From contig NC_065919.1 in NCBI RefSeq assembly GCF_024586455.1, positions 35,626,839 through 35,690,838 on the forward strand: a DNA stretch of 64,000 nt, in the 5' to 3' direction. Each line of letters opens with the position of its first letter. Position 1 is the stretch's first letter. Shown piece by piece: positions 50,544 through 61,667 of this stretch. The notes under the pieces were generated by a model. That model was not told the DNA's origin. It did no database searches and saw nothing but the letters and a program-made list of their open reading frames with translations. The position numbers were made by a program, and so were the translations under genes. Origin of the DNA: Bactrocera neohumeralis (taxonomy: Eukaryota; Arthropoda; Insecta; Diptera; Tephritidae).

Positions 50544-52555
50544 TGGGAGGATGGAACCATGTGTTGAAGTTCGCGCAAGTGGGGAAAGTCCTCTGATTGC
50601 CATTCACTTGGGAGTGGCCAAAAACGATTCTTTTACATATGGCTCAAGCCGCTCACGACTTCCGGTCTTTAACCAAGTATCCTCTGAGTAGCGAGAAAAC
50701 ATCCATTTTGGTGAGCGCTGGGTTTGGGACCCGCCACGTAAAAAACACTACCAAGGAAACGAAGAAAACAGCCTCGGATAAGAGACCTTTTGATGACGAC
50801 CATGGCAAACGAAAAAACGAAATAAGGATTACGATTTGAGGGCATTCACCTGGAATGTCCGGTTCTTTAATAAGGTACGTGCCGCTGCCCAGCTGGTTGT
50901 TGTCCTCGTTAAAGAGAAGCCTGACATCACCGCCGTCCAAGAAATGCGAAGGACGAGACAAAGCGAGTAGGTCCTTGTGGCATATAAAGGAGCTCCAATT
51001 TGGTCTGGGATTCGTGGTGGGAGAGAAACTTCGTCACCGAGCACTGACATTCACCCCGGTGGATGAACGTCTAGCCAAAATCAGTATCACAGCGAAGTTC
51101 TTCAAAATATCTCTGATTTGCGCCCACGCCCCGACGGAAGAGAAGGACGATGTGACTAACGATGCCTTCTATGACCGCTTGGAGCTCTCCCGCCACGATA
51201 TCAAAATCGTGCTTGGCGACTTTAACGCCAAGGTGGGCAAAGAAGGTATCTTTAGCACTATGATCGGTAAATTTAGCCGACGATGGAGCAGACTCTTCAT
51301 TTGACCGACCATGAAGAAGTTAGAGTTGCAATTACCCGTTTGAAGAAAGAAAGCGGCGGGGAAAAACTGATAAATAGCATGCGTGAGCTGCTTTATAGAA
51401 TATAGACGGGCGGAAGCATGCCCGACGATCGGAATTTTAGTGTTCTCTGCCCACAAAAAGAGAGACCCCACAATCTGCGCCAACTACCGTGGGAAAAGCC
51501 TCCTCAATGTCGGATATAATGTTCTATCGAGCGTACTGTGTAAAATATTACAGCCCACTGTCAACAAACTGATTGGATCTTATCAGTGTGGCTTTAGACC
51601 TGGAAAAGCAACAACTGACCAGATATTTATCATGCGCCAAATCTTGGAAAAGACCCGTCAACACTCACCACCTCTTCGTCGTTTTCAAAGCTATCTAAAT
51701 TTGGTATCCCCGCAAAACTAATATGGCTGTGAAAATTGACGTTGAGCAACACCAAAAGCTCTGTCAGGATCGGGAAGGACCACTCTGAGCGGTTCGATAC
51801 CAAACGAGGTTTCAGACAAAGCAGCTCTCTATTCTGCGACTTTTTCAATCTAGTATTGGAAAAAATAATTCGAGGTGCAGAGCTTAATCGAGCGGGTACA
51901 ATCTATTATAAGAGTGTACGGCTGCTGTCATACGCAAATGATATTTATATCGTTGGTCTCAAGACAGGATAAGGAAGCGAAGCAACTGGATCTGTTAGTG
52001 AACGAGGGCAAGACGAAATATCTTCTGTCATCAAACAAACAGTCGTTGCACTAAAAACAATGTCTGCCTCGAAATTCAACTCAGAATAACTCCTGCCAAC
52101 AGGTGCTACTTCGGACTTAGTAGGCAATTGAGAAGTAAAGTCCTCTCTCGACGAACAAAGGCCAAACTCTCACTCATTATTCCTGTCCTGTTATGGTACA
52201 GGGTAATGGACGATGACAATATCTGATGAGTCGACGTTTCGAGTTTTCGAAAGAAAGGTTTTGCACATTGGCATATATAGTTCGGCGAATTAAAAGTCAG
52301 CGGCTACGCTGGCAAGGTCATGTCATCCGAATGGACGAAAACACTCCAGCTCAGAAAGTATTCGACGCAATACTCGCCGGGGGAAGCGGGGAAAGAGGAA
52401 GACCTCCACTCCGTTGGAAAGACCAGGTGGAGAAGAATCTAGCTTCGCTTGGAATCTCCGATTGGCGCCACGTTGCGAAAAGAAAAAACGACTGGTGTGC
52501 TGTTGTGAACTCGGCTATAACCACGGTGTCTACGCCAGTAAAGAAGAAGAAGAAG
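50544..52555 (+). mobile_element. RTE-like LINE copy A, internally deleted, with 10-bp target duplication
   Basis: It begins GGGAGGATGGAACCATGTG and ends GTCTACGCCAGTAAAG with an (AAG)n tail, matching both ends of the copy at 56055-59292. TATTAAACTG is duplicated at 50534-50543 and 52556-52565. It is 2012 bp long, against about 3.2 kb for the larger copy. The main gap corresponds to about 885 bases between the end of the endonuclease and the start of the reverse transcriptase (junction near 51270). The tail of simple repeats and the endonuclease-plus-RT layout without a recognisable ORF1 suggest the RTE clade. Confidence 0.88.
50780..52540 (+). pseudogene. endonuclease/reverse transcriptase of LINE copy A, dead
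   Basis: The endonuclease part is recognisable at 50830-51245 in more than one frame: AFTWNVRSF, VQEMRR, LGFVVGEKLRHRALTFTP, ICAHAPTEEKDDVT and VLGDFNAKVGKEGIF. The RT part runs from 51440: ICANYRGKSLLNVGYNVLSS, YQCGFRPGKATTDQI, FDTKRGFRQSSSLFCDFF, then YANDIYIVG at 51931-51957, where the first catalytic Asp of YADD is Asn. The C-terminal block RRIKSQRLRWQGHVIRM follows near 52285 and ends WRHVAKRKNDWCAVVNSA. Several frameshifts, the RT-start deletion and the YADD change make it inactive. Confidence 0.85.
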
Positions 52556-52565
52556 TATTAAACTG

Positions 52566-53770
52566 GATAAAAACTACTATATTTATGATATTAATCCTCA
52601 TGTTTCAAGTAAATGTTTATTTCCTCCCCCAAAACTATTTCTGGATCCTCCTCTGATATATCTACATATACTTCTAAGTACATAGTGAGAAGAACTGACC
52701 GTAGTACATACAATGTACAAGATATTTGCAACCATGTAACAGTTTTTGGGTCGTTTTTTGGTGTGACTGGAACTTTTAATAGAAAGTTTATATTTCGTAT
52801 GTGAATTTTGTCCGTATCCACTTTTTCATTTTTTTCGTTCTTTCTTTGAATAATGATGTAGTTGGCATAATCTGCTTGTGGCGCAAATTAAAATAAACGA
52901 TGTGTCAGATCCTAAAAGGTCAGATTTTACGTTGGCTACATGCTCGGACGCGTCATTTCAATTTGCTTTCATTTTGTTGTATAACAAATGGCCTTACTTC
53001 TTTAACCTATTCCTGCCACCCGCTTATGCCGCTTTTATCGATAAGCTTAACAACGTCAACGCCATCAGCCGGTGTTTTCGGTTGCTGATACTAAGCTAAT
53101 ACAACACAACTTTCAACTGACTGTCGAAGCTTTTGGATAGGTAGCAATCACTATAGACGCTTGGTCATGTCCGTCATGTATCGCGTTCAGCAGTGTATGT
53201 TAGAGTGAAATTGAATGATAAGAATCAGACGTGCTGTCATCTGCTTTGTTGAATTTTTGTTAATTTAATGGATGTAGATCGGCGGTGTAGATGAAACGGT
53301 GATACATCATAGCAATATAGATTGCATATCAAAATAGCAAAAGGTAGCAAACATTTATTTTAGGATTCTATCAAAGATGTGCGAAATAGGCACGACCTTC
53401 TTTTGTACTACATCTCTTAATGAACATGTATAAGTGTAGATGTTTTTAGTGAGTGAAAATGCTTTTCAAATTACGCAATATTTTATTTCAACCTTAAATT
53501 TGTCATAACAACCAGTCAATATTCTTGGGAAATCATTAATGTTCTTCACATGTTTAGACATTTAAGTATATGGTGCGACTCTTCTTTAATTACTCTGTCT
53601 GAAGCTCACTGCAACTTATCTAACAGAAGACATTTAAGTACAATCAAAATAGAACACAAAAAATACATACACATAGTCGTATTGAACATTTATTGACCCG
53701 AACTATCTTATTGTTTATTTCCGAACGATTGACTTACACTGTATAAACACATAGAATTTGCTTCACTATG
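52566..53770. other. unassigned sequence between repeats
   Basis: A minus-strand frame of 76 codons at 52591-52821 (DKIHIRNINFLLKVPVTP) is somewhat coding-like, but I cannot place it. It may be part of a decayed element. The rest is AT-rich with no feature. Confidence 0.4.
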
Positions 53771-54080
53771 TTTTTTTATACCCTGCACAGGGAAAATTTG
53801 CCACGAATTTTGAAACATACACAACACATTATATGTACATATATGTATGTACTATATATATTTGATCAGCGTCAGGAGCTGAGCTTTAGCTTTTGCTTTG
53901 TCTGATTGTCCGTCCACCCGCCTGTTTTTATATACGCAACTAGTCCCTCAGTTTTTGAAATATTAATTTTAAATCATGCTCTCATCCTTTTCGTTCCAAG
54001 AAACTGCACATTTGTCTGAACCGCAGATATCGGACCACTATAGCATATAGCCGCCACACAAACTGAACAACAAAATAAAA
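53771..54080 (+). repeat. second HINE-like family, 5' part
   Basis: It starts TTTTTATACCCTGCACAGGG, the terminal palindrome-like box, and continues to TTGATCAGCGTCAGGAGCTG, a GTCY tract (GATTGTCCGTCCACCCGCC), then CTAGTCCCTCAGTTTTTGA and GATATCGGACCACTATAG. The last two blocks are the complement of blocks in the partial copy at 49531. The 3' half is missing. Confidence 0.65.
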
Positions 54081-55077
54081 TCTTTATATGCAAAGCTTTT
54101 TTATTTCATAATATTGCAGAAACTGCTAGGTAAACAATATTGATCGACTTTAGTATGAGGAATATATCAATCGCCGCGAAGCGAAGTCTAATGAACTTTC
54201 CCTTTTGTCTGTCTTATTTGCTGTTTTGAATATTTACAATTATACAAATGCTATACAAATAACATTTGACAGCATGAATTCGCCGTCGCCGTTATTGTAC
54301 AAAGCTTTACTGGACTACATCCTCTACACCTATCATCAGTGAAGATTATACGCTTTTACATACTATGAAAGAGCTTTTTGAAATTAAGTACAATGTTTAA
54401 AATGCCAAGTCATACTCATAAGTTGAATAAATTTAACTCATGTAAAACAGTTTTACTTTGAAAAGTCACGTCAAATTGAAAAGAATAACTTATAACGTAT
54501 TTATACATATGTATGTACGTATATACAGTCCTTTATTTTTTTTTTTACAATTCTGTGAACTTCAATCCATGTCCTAGTGTTGCCATATAGGTTGAAAATC
54601 CTTCAGAGCGCTACCTACACTTCATTCTGTGCACTAACTGCATATCCTTGAAGCACAATGGACACAAGCGGTTTGTGTCCAAACTAAAATCATTGTATCG
54701 TAGCCTCTTCAAGATAACAACAGAGGTCGCTGCAAATAAAAAATTTCACAAGAGATATAACAAGCGCTATAATAAGGAAAGCTTTCATAGCCATTCGAGG
54801 ACAGGGAAGCAAATGAATTTCGCTACGATTTGCTAAAGCAAAAGTATTCCGCCCATCTGGAAATAACTTTTGCATATTTGTTAAAAGCTTTTGCAAGGAA
54901 CAACGTTTATTGTTTTTCTCAAATACATTCCTGCTTAACAAGTTGCACGCCGATAAAGAAATTATGGCGTTGTTTGCAAAATATTTCAGAACAGCAAAAT
55001 TTGACCCAAATTTGTCACCTATTTTAAATATACTGACACTTACTTATGAGATCATAATAGATATTAATCGATAGTCG
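54081..55077. other. AT-rich sequence, no gene supported
   Basis: There is a small perfect inverted repeat around TGGACACAAGCGGTTTGTGTCC (near 54659). Otherwise nothing is recognisable. Confidence 0.5.
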
Positions 55078-56054
55078 GTTTTTATACTCCTGCAACCAAT
55101 TGCTACAGAGTATTATAGTTTTGTTCACGTAACGGTTGTACGTATCACCTAAAACTAATCGAGATAGATATAGGGTTATGTATATATATACATATGTACA
55201 TATGTATATAATCAGGATGACGACAAAAGTTGAAATTTGTTTGAATCCGATTGTCCGCCCGTCTGTCCGTCAGTGAAAGCTGTCACTTAAGTAAAAATTG
55301 AGATATCTCGATGAAACTTGGAATGTGGGCTCCTTAGTACAAAAAGGAGTTCGTAGATGGGCGTAATCGGACCACTGCGACGCCCACAAATCGCCATTAA
55401 CCAAAAACATATAAAGTGCCATAACTAAGCACTAAATTAGGATATAAAGCTGTAATTTGGCACAGAGGTTTGCAGTAGCAAGGAGCACCCGTTGGAAAAT
55501 TTTTTTTTTAAAAAGTGGGCGTGTATATCCTAAACCACTTAAGCTACAACAGCCAAATTTTCTGAGTACGAATCTTATAAGAATTTCTATCGACACCATG
55601 AAAATGTATGAAATCGAATGGTAACCCCGCCCACTCCCCATATAACGGTACAGTTAAAAATCCCTGAAAGCGCAATAAATCAATAAATAAATACTCCAGT
55701 GATATTAAATTTTATCTCTGAGATGGTATGAAAGGGGTCTATGGAAATTGGACGATGGGCATGGCACCGTCACGTAGACAAAATTTACTACGTGACATTC
55801 TTCTTATAATCTTATGTCACGTTGTGAAAATGGATGAAACCACGCATACTTCCCATATAACACAATTTTAAATTCCACTTCATTGGTTCGGTTTCCACTA
55901 CACAAATGAAGAAGAAATTAATGTAACGGGATAAAACTTTGCCCAAATAATGTATTTGATGTCTGCCACCTTATGACCAAAAATTGTGTAAATCAAATAA
56001 AAGCTGTTCAAGACCCTAGGTACCGAATATTTAGACTCCGGTAAAAATGGTTGA

Positions 56055-59000
56055 TGGAGTCATGTGTAGAAGTTCACGCAAGTGAGGAAAGTTCTCTGAT
56101 CGCCATTCACTTGGGAGTGGCCAGAAACGATTCTTTTACACATGGCTCAAGCAGCTCACTACTTCCGGTCTTTGACCAAGTATCCTCTGGGTAGCCTAAG
56201 AACATCCGTTCGAAGGTGAGCTAATGTGAGAAGGCGAAACATTCCCTACATAGGGTTGTGCGCTGGGCTTGGGACCCGCCACGTAAAAAACAATACCAAT
56301 GAAAAGGAAAACACATCCTCGGATGAGAGACCCCCCTTTTGATGACGACCATGGCAAACGGAATAAGGACTACGATTTGAGGGCATGCACCTGGAATGTC
56401 CGGTCCCTTAATTGGGAAGGTGCCGCTGCCCAGCTGGTTGATGTCCTCGCAAAAATAAAGGCTGACATCACCGCCGTCCAAGAAATGCGATGGACGGGAC
56501 AAGGACAGAGACGAGTAGGTCCTTGTGACATTTACTACAGTGGCCATATAAAGGAGCGCAAGTTTGGTGTTGGATTCGTGGTGGGAGAGACACTCCGGTG
56601 AATGAACGTCTAGCCACAATCCGCATCAAAGCGAGGTTCTTCAACATATCGCTGATTTGCGCCCACGCCCCGACGGATGAGAAGGACGATGTGACCAAAG
56701 ATGCCTTCTATGAGCGCCTGGAGCGCGCTTATGAGAGCTGCCCCCGCCACGATGTCAAAATCGTGCTTGGCGACTTTAACGCCAGGGTGGGTAAAGAAGG
56801 TATATTTGGCACTACGGTCGGTAAATTCAGCCTCCACGACGAAACATCCCCAAATGGGTTGAGGCTGATTGACTTCGCCGGGGCCCGAAATATGGTTATC
56901 TGTAGTACTAGATTCCAGCATAAGAAGATTCATCAAGCTACCTGGCTATCTCCGGATCGAAAAACTACCAACCAGATCGATCATGTTGTGATAGATGGAA
57001 GACACGTCTCCAGTGTTTTAGATGTGCGTGCGCTCCGAGGTCCTAACATCGACTCGGACCACTATCTTGTTGCAGCTAAGATTCGCACTCGCCTCTGTGC
57101 AGCAAAAAACGCACGCCAACAAACACAAGGAAGGTTCGACGTCGAGAAGCTGCAATCACAACAGACAGCCGAACGATTTTCTACTCGGCTTGCACTCCTG
57201 CTCTCTGAGAGCACTAGTCAACAACTCGGTATAAGGGAACTGTGGGACGGCATTTCAAATTCCTTACGTACAGCTGCAACCGAAACCATTGGTTTTCGGA
57301 AAGAGCAAAAGAACAGCTGGTACGACGAAGAGTGCCGTGTCGCAGCGGAGAGAAAACAGGCTGCCTACCTCGCCACGTTACGATCGACCACTACACGTGC
57401 GGGATGGGGTAGATACCGAGAGTTGAAGAGGGATGCGAGACGCATTTGCAGACAGAAGAAGAAAGAGGCCGAAATGCGTGAGTACGAAGAGCTTGATAAG
57501 CTGGCCGACAGGGGTAATGCTCGAAAATTCTACGAAAAAATGCGGCTGCTTACAGAAGGTTTCAAGACCGGAGCATACTCTTGTAGAACCCCCAAAGGTG
57601 ATCTAGTCACTGATGCCCAGAGCATAGTTAAATTATGGAGGGAACACTTCTCCAGCCTGCTGAATGGCAGTGAACGCACAACACCAGGAGAAGGAGAACC
57701 CGATTCCCCAATCGATGACGATGGAGCAGACGTTCCATTACCCGACCATGAAGAAGTTCGAATAGCAATTGCCCGCCTCAAGAACAACAAAGCGGCAGGG
57801 GCCGACGGAATACCGGCCGAGCTATTCAAACACGGCGGCGAAGAACTAATAGGGAGCATGCATCAGCTTCTTTGTAAAATATGGTCGGACGAGAGCATGC
57901 CACGATTGGAATTTAAGTGTGCTATGCCCAATCCATAAAAAAGGAGACCCCACAATCTGCGCCAACTACCGTGGGATTAGCCTCCTCAACATCGCATATA
58001 AGGTTCTATCGAGCGTATTGTGTGAAAGATTAAAGCCCATCGTCAACAAATTGATTGGACCTTAGCAGTGTGGCTTCAGACCTGGAAAATCAACAACCGA
58101 CCAGATATTCACCATGCGCCAAATCTTGGAAAAGACCCGTGAAAGGAGAATCGACACACACCACCTCTTCGTCGATTTCAAAACTGCTTTCGACAGCACG
58201 AAAAGGAGCCTCTTTTATGCCGCGATGTCTGAATTTGGTATCCCCGCAAAACTAATACGGCTGTGTAAACTGACGTTGAACAACACCAAGAGCTCCGTCA
58301 GGATCGGGAAGGACCTCTCCGAGCCGTTCGATACCAAACGAGGTTTCAGACAAGGCGACTCCCTATCGTGCGACTTCTTCAACCTGCCCCTGGAGAAAAT
58401 AGTTCGAGCTGCAGAACTAAACAGAGAAGGTACCATCTTCTATAAGAGTGTACAGCTGCTGGCGTATGCCGACGATATTGATATCATCGGCCTCAACACC
58501 CGCGCCGTTAGTTCTACTTTCTCTAGGCTGGACAATGAAGCACAGAAAATGGGTCTGGTAGTGAACGAGGGCAAAACGAAATATCTCCTGTTATCAAACA
58601 AACAGTCGTCGCACTCGCGACTTGGCTCTCACGTCACGTGACAGTCATAACTTTGAAGTGGTAGATAGTTTCGTATATTTGGGAACCAGCATTAACACCA
58701 CTAATAATGTCAGCCTGGAAATCCAACGCAGGATTGCTCTTGCCAACAGGTGCTACTTCGGACTGAGTAGGCAATTGAAAAGTAAAGTCCTCTCTCGACG
58801 AACAAAAGCTAAACTCTATAAGTCGCTCATAATTCCCGTCCTGCTATATGGTGCAGAGGCTTGGGCGATGACAGCAACCGATGAGTCGACGTTACGAGTT
58901 TTCGAGAGAAAAATTCTCCGAAAGATTTATGGAGCTTTGCGCATTGGCCACGGCGAATATCGCATCCGATGGAACGATGAGCTGTACGAGATATATGACG

Positions 59001-59292
59001 ACATTGACATAGTTCAGCGAATTAAAAGACAGCAGCTACGCTGGCTAGGTCATGTTGTCCGGATGGATAAAAACACTCCAGCTCTGAAAGTATTCGACGC
59101 AGTACCCGCCGGGGAAGCAGAGGAAGAGGAAGACCTCCACTCCGTTGGAAGGACCAAGTGGAGAAGGACCTGGCTTCGCTTGGAATATCCAATTGGCGCC
59201 ACGCAGCGAAAAGAAGAAACGACTGGCGCGCTGTTGTTAACTCGGCTATAATCGCGTAAGCGGTGTCTACGCCAATTAAGAAGAAGAAGAAG
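56055..59292 (+). mobile_element. RTE-like LINE copy B, full length, with 12-bp target duplication
   Basis: It starts TGGAGTCATGTGTAGAAGTT and ends GTCTACGCCAATTAAG with (AAG)n. AAAAATGGTTGA is duplicated at 56043-56054 and 59293-59304. It is 3.24 kb, the longest of the four copies in the window, and the only one keeping the whole endonuclease and reverse transcriptase. The 5' non-coding leader is about 250 bases. It lies inside a DINE-1-like repeat and is therefore younger than it. The (AAG)n tail instead of poly(A) and the gene layout point to the RTE clade; I infer this, without a tree. Confidence 0.92.
56299..59260 (+). pseudogene. endonuclease/reverse transcriptase of LINE copy B, several breaks
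   Basis: Endonuclease: TWNVRSLN and VQEMRWTG (catalytic Glu) lie in the first frame (56299-56601). A deletion of about 28 bases near 56590, relative to copy A, moves to the second frame (56598-57938). That frame has GDFNARVG (residues 58-65), TTNQIDHVVIDGRH and SDHYLV. The RT begins there with NNKAAGADGIPAELFKHG. A two-base loss near 57905 shifts the frame again. TAG at 58063-58065 replaces a Tyr codon before QCGFRPGKSTTDQ. Then FVDFKTAFDS, GFRQGDSLSCDFFNL and an intact YADD (58465-58476) follow. Another shift near 58620 precedes the C-terminal VDSFVYLGTSIN, LYGAEAW and LRWLGHVVRM blocks. A last one-base loss near 59110 scrambles the end. All catalytic residues seen are intact, so decay is recent or mild, but the protein cannot be made. 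Confidence 0.9.
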
Positions 59293-59758
59293 AAAAATGG
59301 TTGACTCTTCATCGAAAATGTCGCTCAATTTGTGATATATGTATGTATATAGCTGAAATTAAGGGAAAATCTTTATCTTATAAAGATATGTCTGTATGTG
59401 AGAAATGGGTTGAATCGAATCAATACTTTCCGAAGCCCCCATATACTTAATATAAAGATTTTCGATTTTCCGGGTGCCTTTGTACGGCATATATCGGTCA
59501 ATATGTGAGTTATCCAAACAAAAATAAGAGAGCGTGTTTTATTCATAACAGTGCATATTTGCGCCTAAAATAGATAAATTTGAGCGAAAACTTGGCCTAG
59601 CCCCTATATAACTAATATCAGGATTTTCGAACATCCGCCTGACTTTACTCTAAATTATTGGTGTTACACCTTAAAGTATTTCCCTGACTTTGATTTTTGC
59701 AAGTTGCAAGAGTATAAAATGTTCGCTTGCACTCGAAAGTAGCCCTTCCTTACTTGTT

Positions 59759-61667
59759 ACATGTTGTTAGCATCTCAAACGCGTAAGAATTACAAAAAAA
59801 GAAACAATTTCAAATAAATTTAGTAAATATTTTGATTCTAGGTCAACATTTTAATTATTTATTTTTTATTTTTTTGACAACTGTGCTTATTTACTACGGT
59901 ATAGAAAATTTAAAATTTTTATCGACATGTTTATTTTCATTCAACTTTATATACTTACATATCTGAATAACGAAATGTAGTAGCTAGCTAGATCTGTTCC
60001 TTTTCAATTGAGAAATTTTTGTGAGTGACACGTAATGAATTGCAAAATCGTCTTAAGTCAAAAAAATTGTCTCTATGTAATTTAAAATCTCAAAAAAAGT
60101 ACTGAATTGCTCTTTTTATTATTGTAAATTTTTTAAGTACTATTACATCTTTTCAAATATTAACAAATATTCAAAAATAACATTAATAAAAAAATGGGAT
60201 TTTTTTGCCGATTGGTTTACTGATGTTAATGTCGATTATTCTTATATTGCACCTAACAATTAACACTTTTAACACTACCGACTTGTGAAGTGGCAAAGAG
60301 AGATACTTAAATATAGGTACATGGGAATGTACGAATACATGATGTCGAACCAACTGCATACATATGTCATCCAATCCGAGAACGGTATCCTTTCATTTAC
60401 CCGTTTAAACGAGACAGTGTAGTGTTAAATCTTTAGAAGCCAAAGTGAACGACTTTGCACAGCAATTGACACAACTCGCTTTAGAGAGAAGTCGTAACGT
60501 TTAAAAAACAATAGCGGCAAACCTCAACAAGTTGAATTGTTTCCATGAAACCTACACTTAAGAGAATAGTACTAATGGTTTCTAAATTGTAATTTTTATT
60601 AAATAGCAACTTATTATAGTTACATATATACATATTATACATACATATATCGATCGTAATTTGAAAGCCGTGAAACTATAAAAGAATATTTAATTTTTAA
60701 TCAATATAGATGATGTCATAAGTGGAAGTATAAGGAGTCATGTATGAACTCTTCAATGCAACCAAGTGACATTTTCATTTATAATTTCAGGACCAAGTTA
60801 TCCTGGTTTCTGTACTTTTGCAAAATATTTCGTTATTTCCCAAAGCAAAAACAAATGGACTAGATGTTGGCAAAATTCAATTCAAAAAGCAAAAATCCGC
60901 AACAATTCAAGGCATTTATAAACATTTTAATATTGAATATAAAATAGAAATATTCTAAAATTATATTTGGGTTCATCTTTTTAAGTGTATCTACAAAAAA
61001 GTATAGATAAGCTCATTTCAAAGATTTCGAGTGTGAAGAACAAAGCTCCTCTATATTAAATTTAACGAGGATGCCGCTTATAAAGTCAAAGGCTGCGAAC
61101 AAAGAAGATGCTCATACATATACCGAAGTTACCATATCTTGTTTGTTTGTATAGTATATTTGGTTACGCTTTAGTTGACAGCCAAGGAAAACGGTGGCAT
61201 TCGGTTGAATGGAAAAAACTTGGCAGCAGAAAATACTATATCACCATTACTGTATTGAATATAGCCGCCTGGCTCGTTCAATAATATGATAAGCTTAGAC
61301 ATTTAGACAGCCATTGGCTTTACTTAAGAGGTTTATTCCCAACGTGAACGGTAACCGATTCCGACTGCCTCAGCTTCAAACGAAAGTAAAAGAACAAATC
61401 TGGGAAAATTTACAATAAATTGGTAGAAAAGGTGTAAATTGCAAAACAATGTACGCAAGTTCAGGCCGTTGTTTGCATGGCGGTATTCCATATCCATTAT
61501 CTGTATGCATAAGTTTACACATATGTATATGTGAAAAAAGTACATGTAGAAAAATCGAGGCAAATGGGACTTTTGCCGAAATCTCAATCTCTCATATAAA
61601 AATGAAAAAAACAAATGGGTTTATATATTTTCTAGCCCCGTTTGACAAATATGAATTTCTCCGTTCT
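59759..61667. other. AT-rich sequence, no gene supported
   Basis: No recognisable frame is present. There are small CATA/TA repeats at 60620-60650. Minus-strand frames at 60183-60374 and 61333-61614 are Phe- and Leu-rich translations of AT-rich DNA. Confidence 0.5.

Larger units (their letters stand above)
55078..59758 (+). repeat. DINE-1/mini-me-like repeat split by LINE copy B
   Basis: This is the most complete copy of the family, about 1.43 kb once the LINE is removed. The 5' box is TTTATACTCCTGCAACC, with GCTACAGAGTATTATAG and GTTCACGTAACGG, a (TA/CATA) run, ATCAGGATGACGA, and a GTCY tract (GTCCGCCCGTCTGTCCGTC). The body carries GGGCGTAATC, GTGGGCGTG and CCCCGCCCACTCCCC motifs. The 3' end is TTGCAAGAGTATAAAATGTT, a weak stem-loop and CCCTTCCTTACTTGTT. 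The body is interrupted at AAAAATGGTTGA and resumes at 59293 with the same 12 bases. It is non-coding. Confidence 0.85.
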
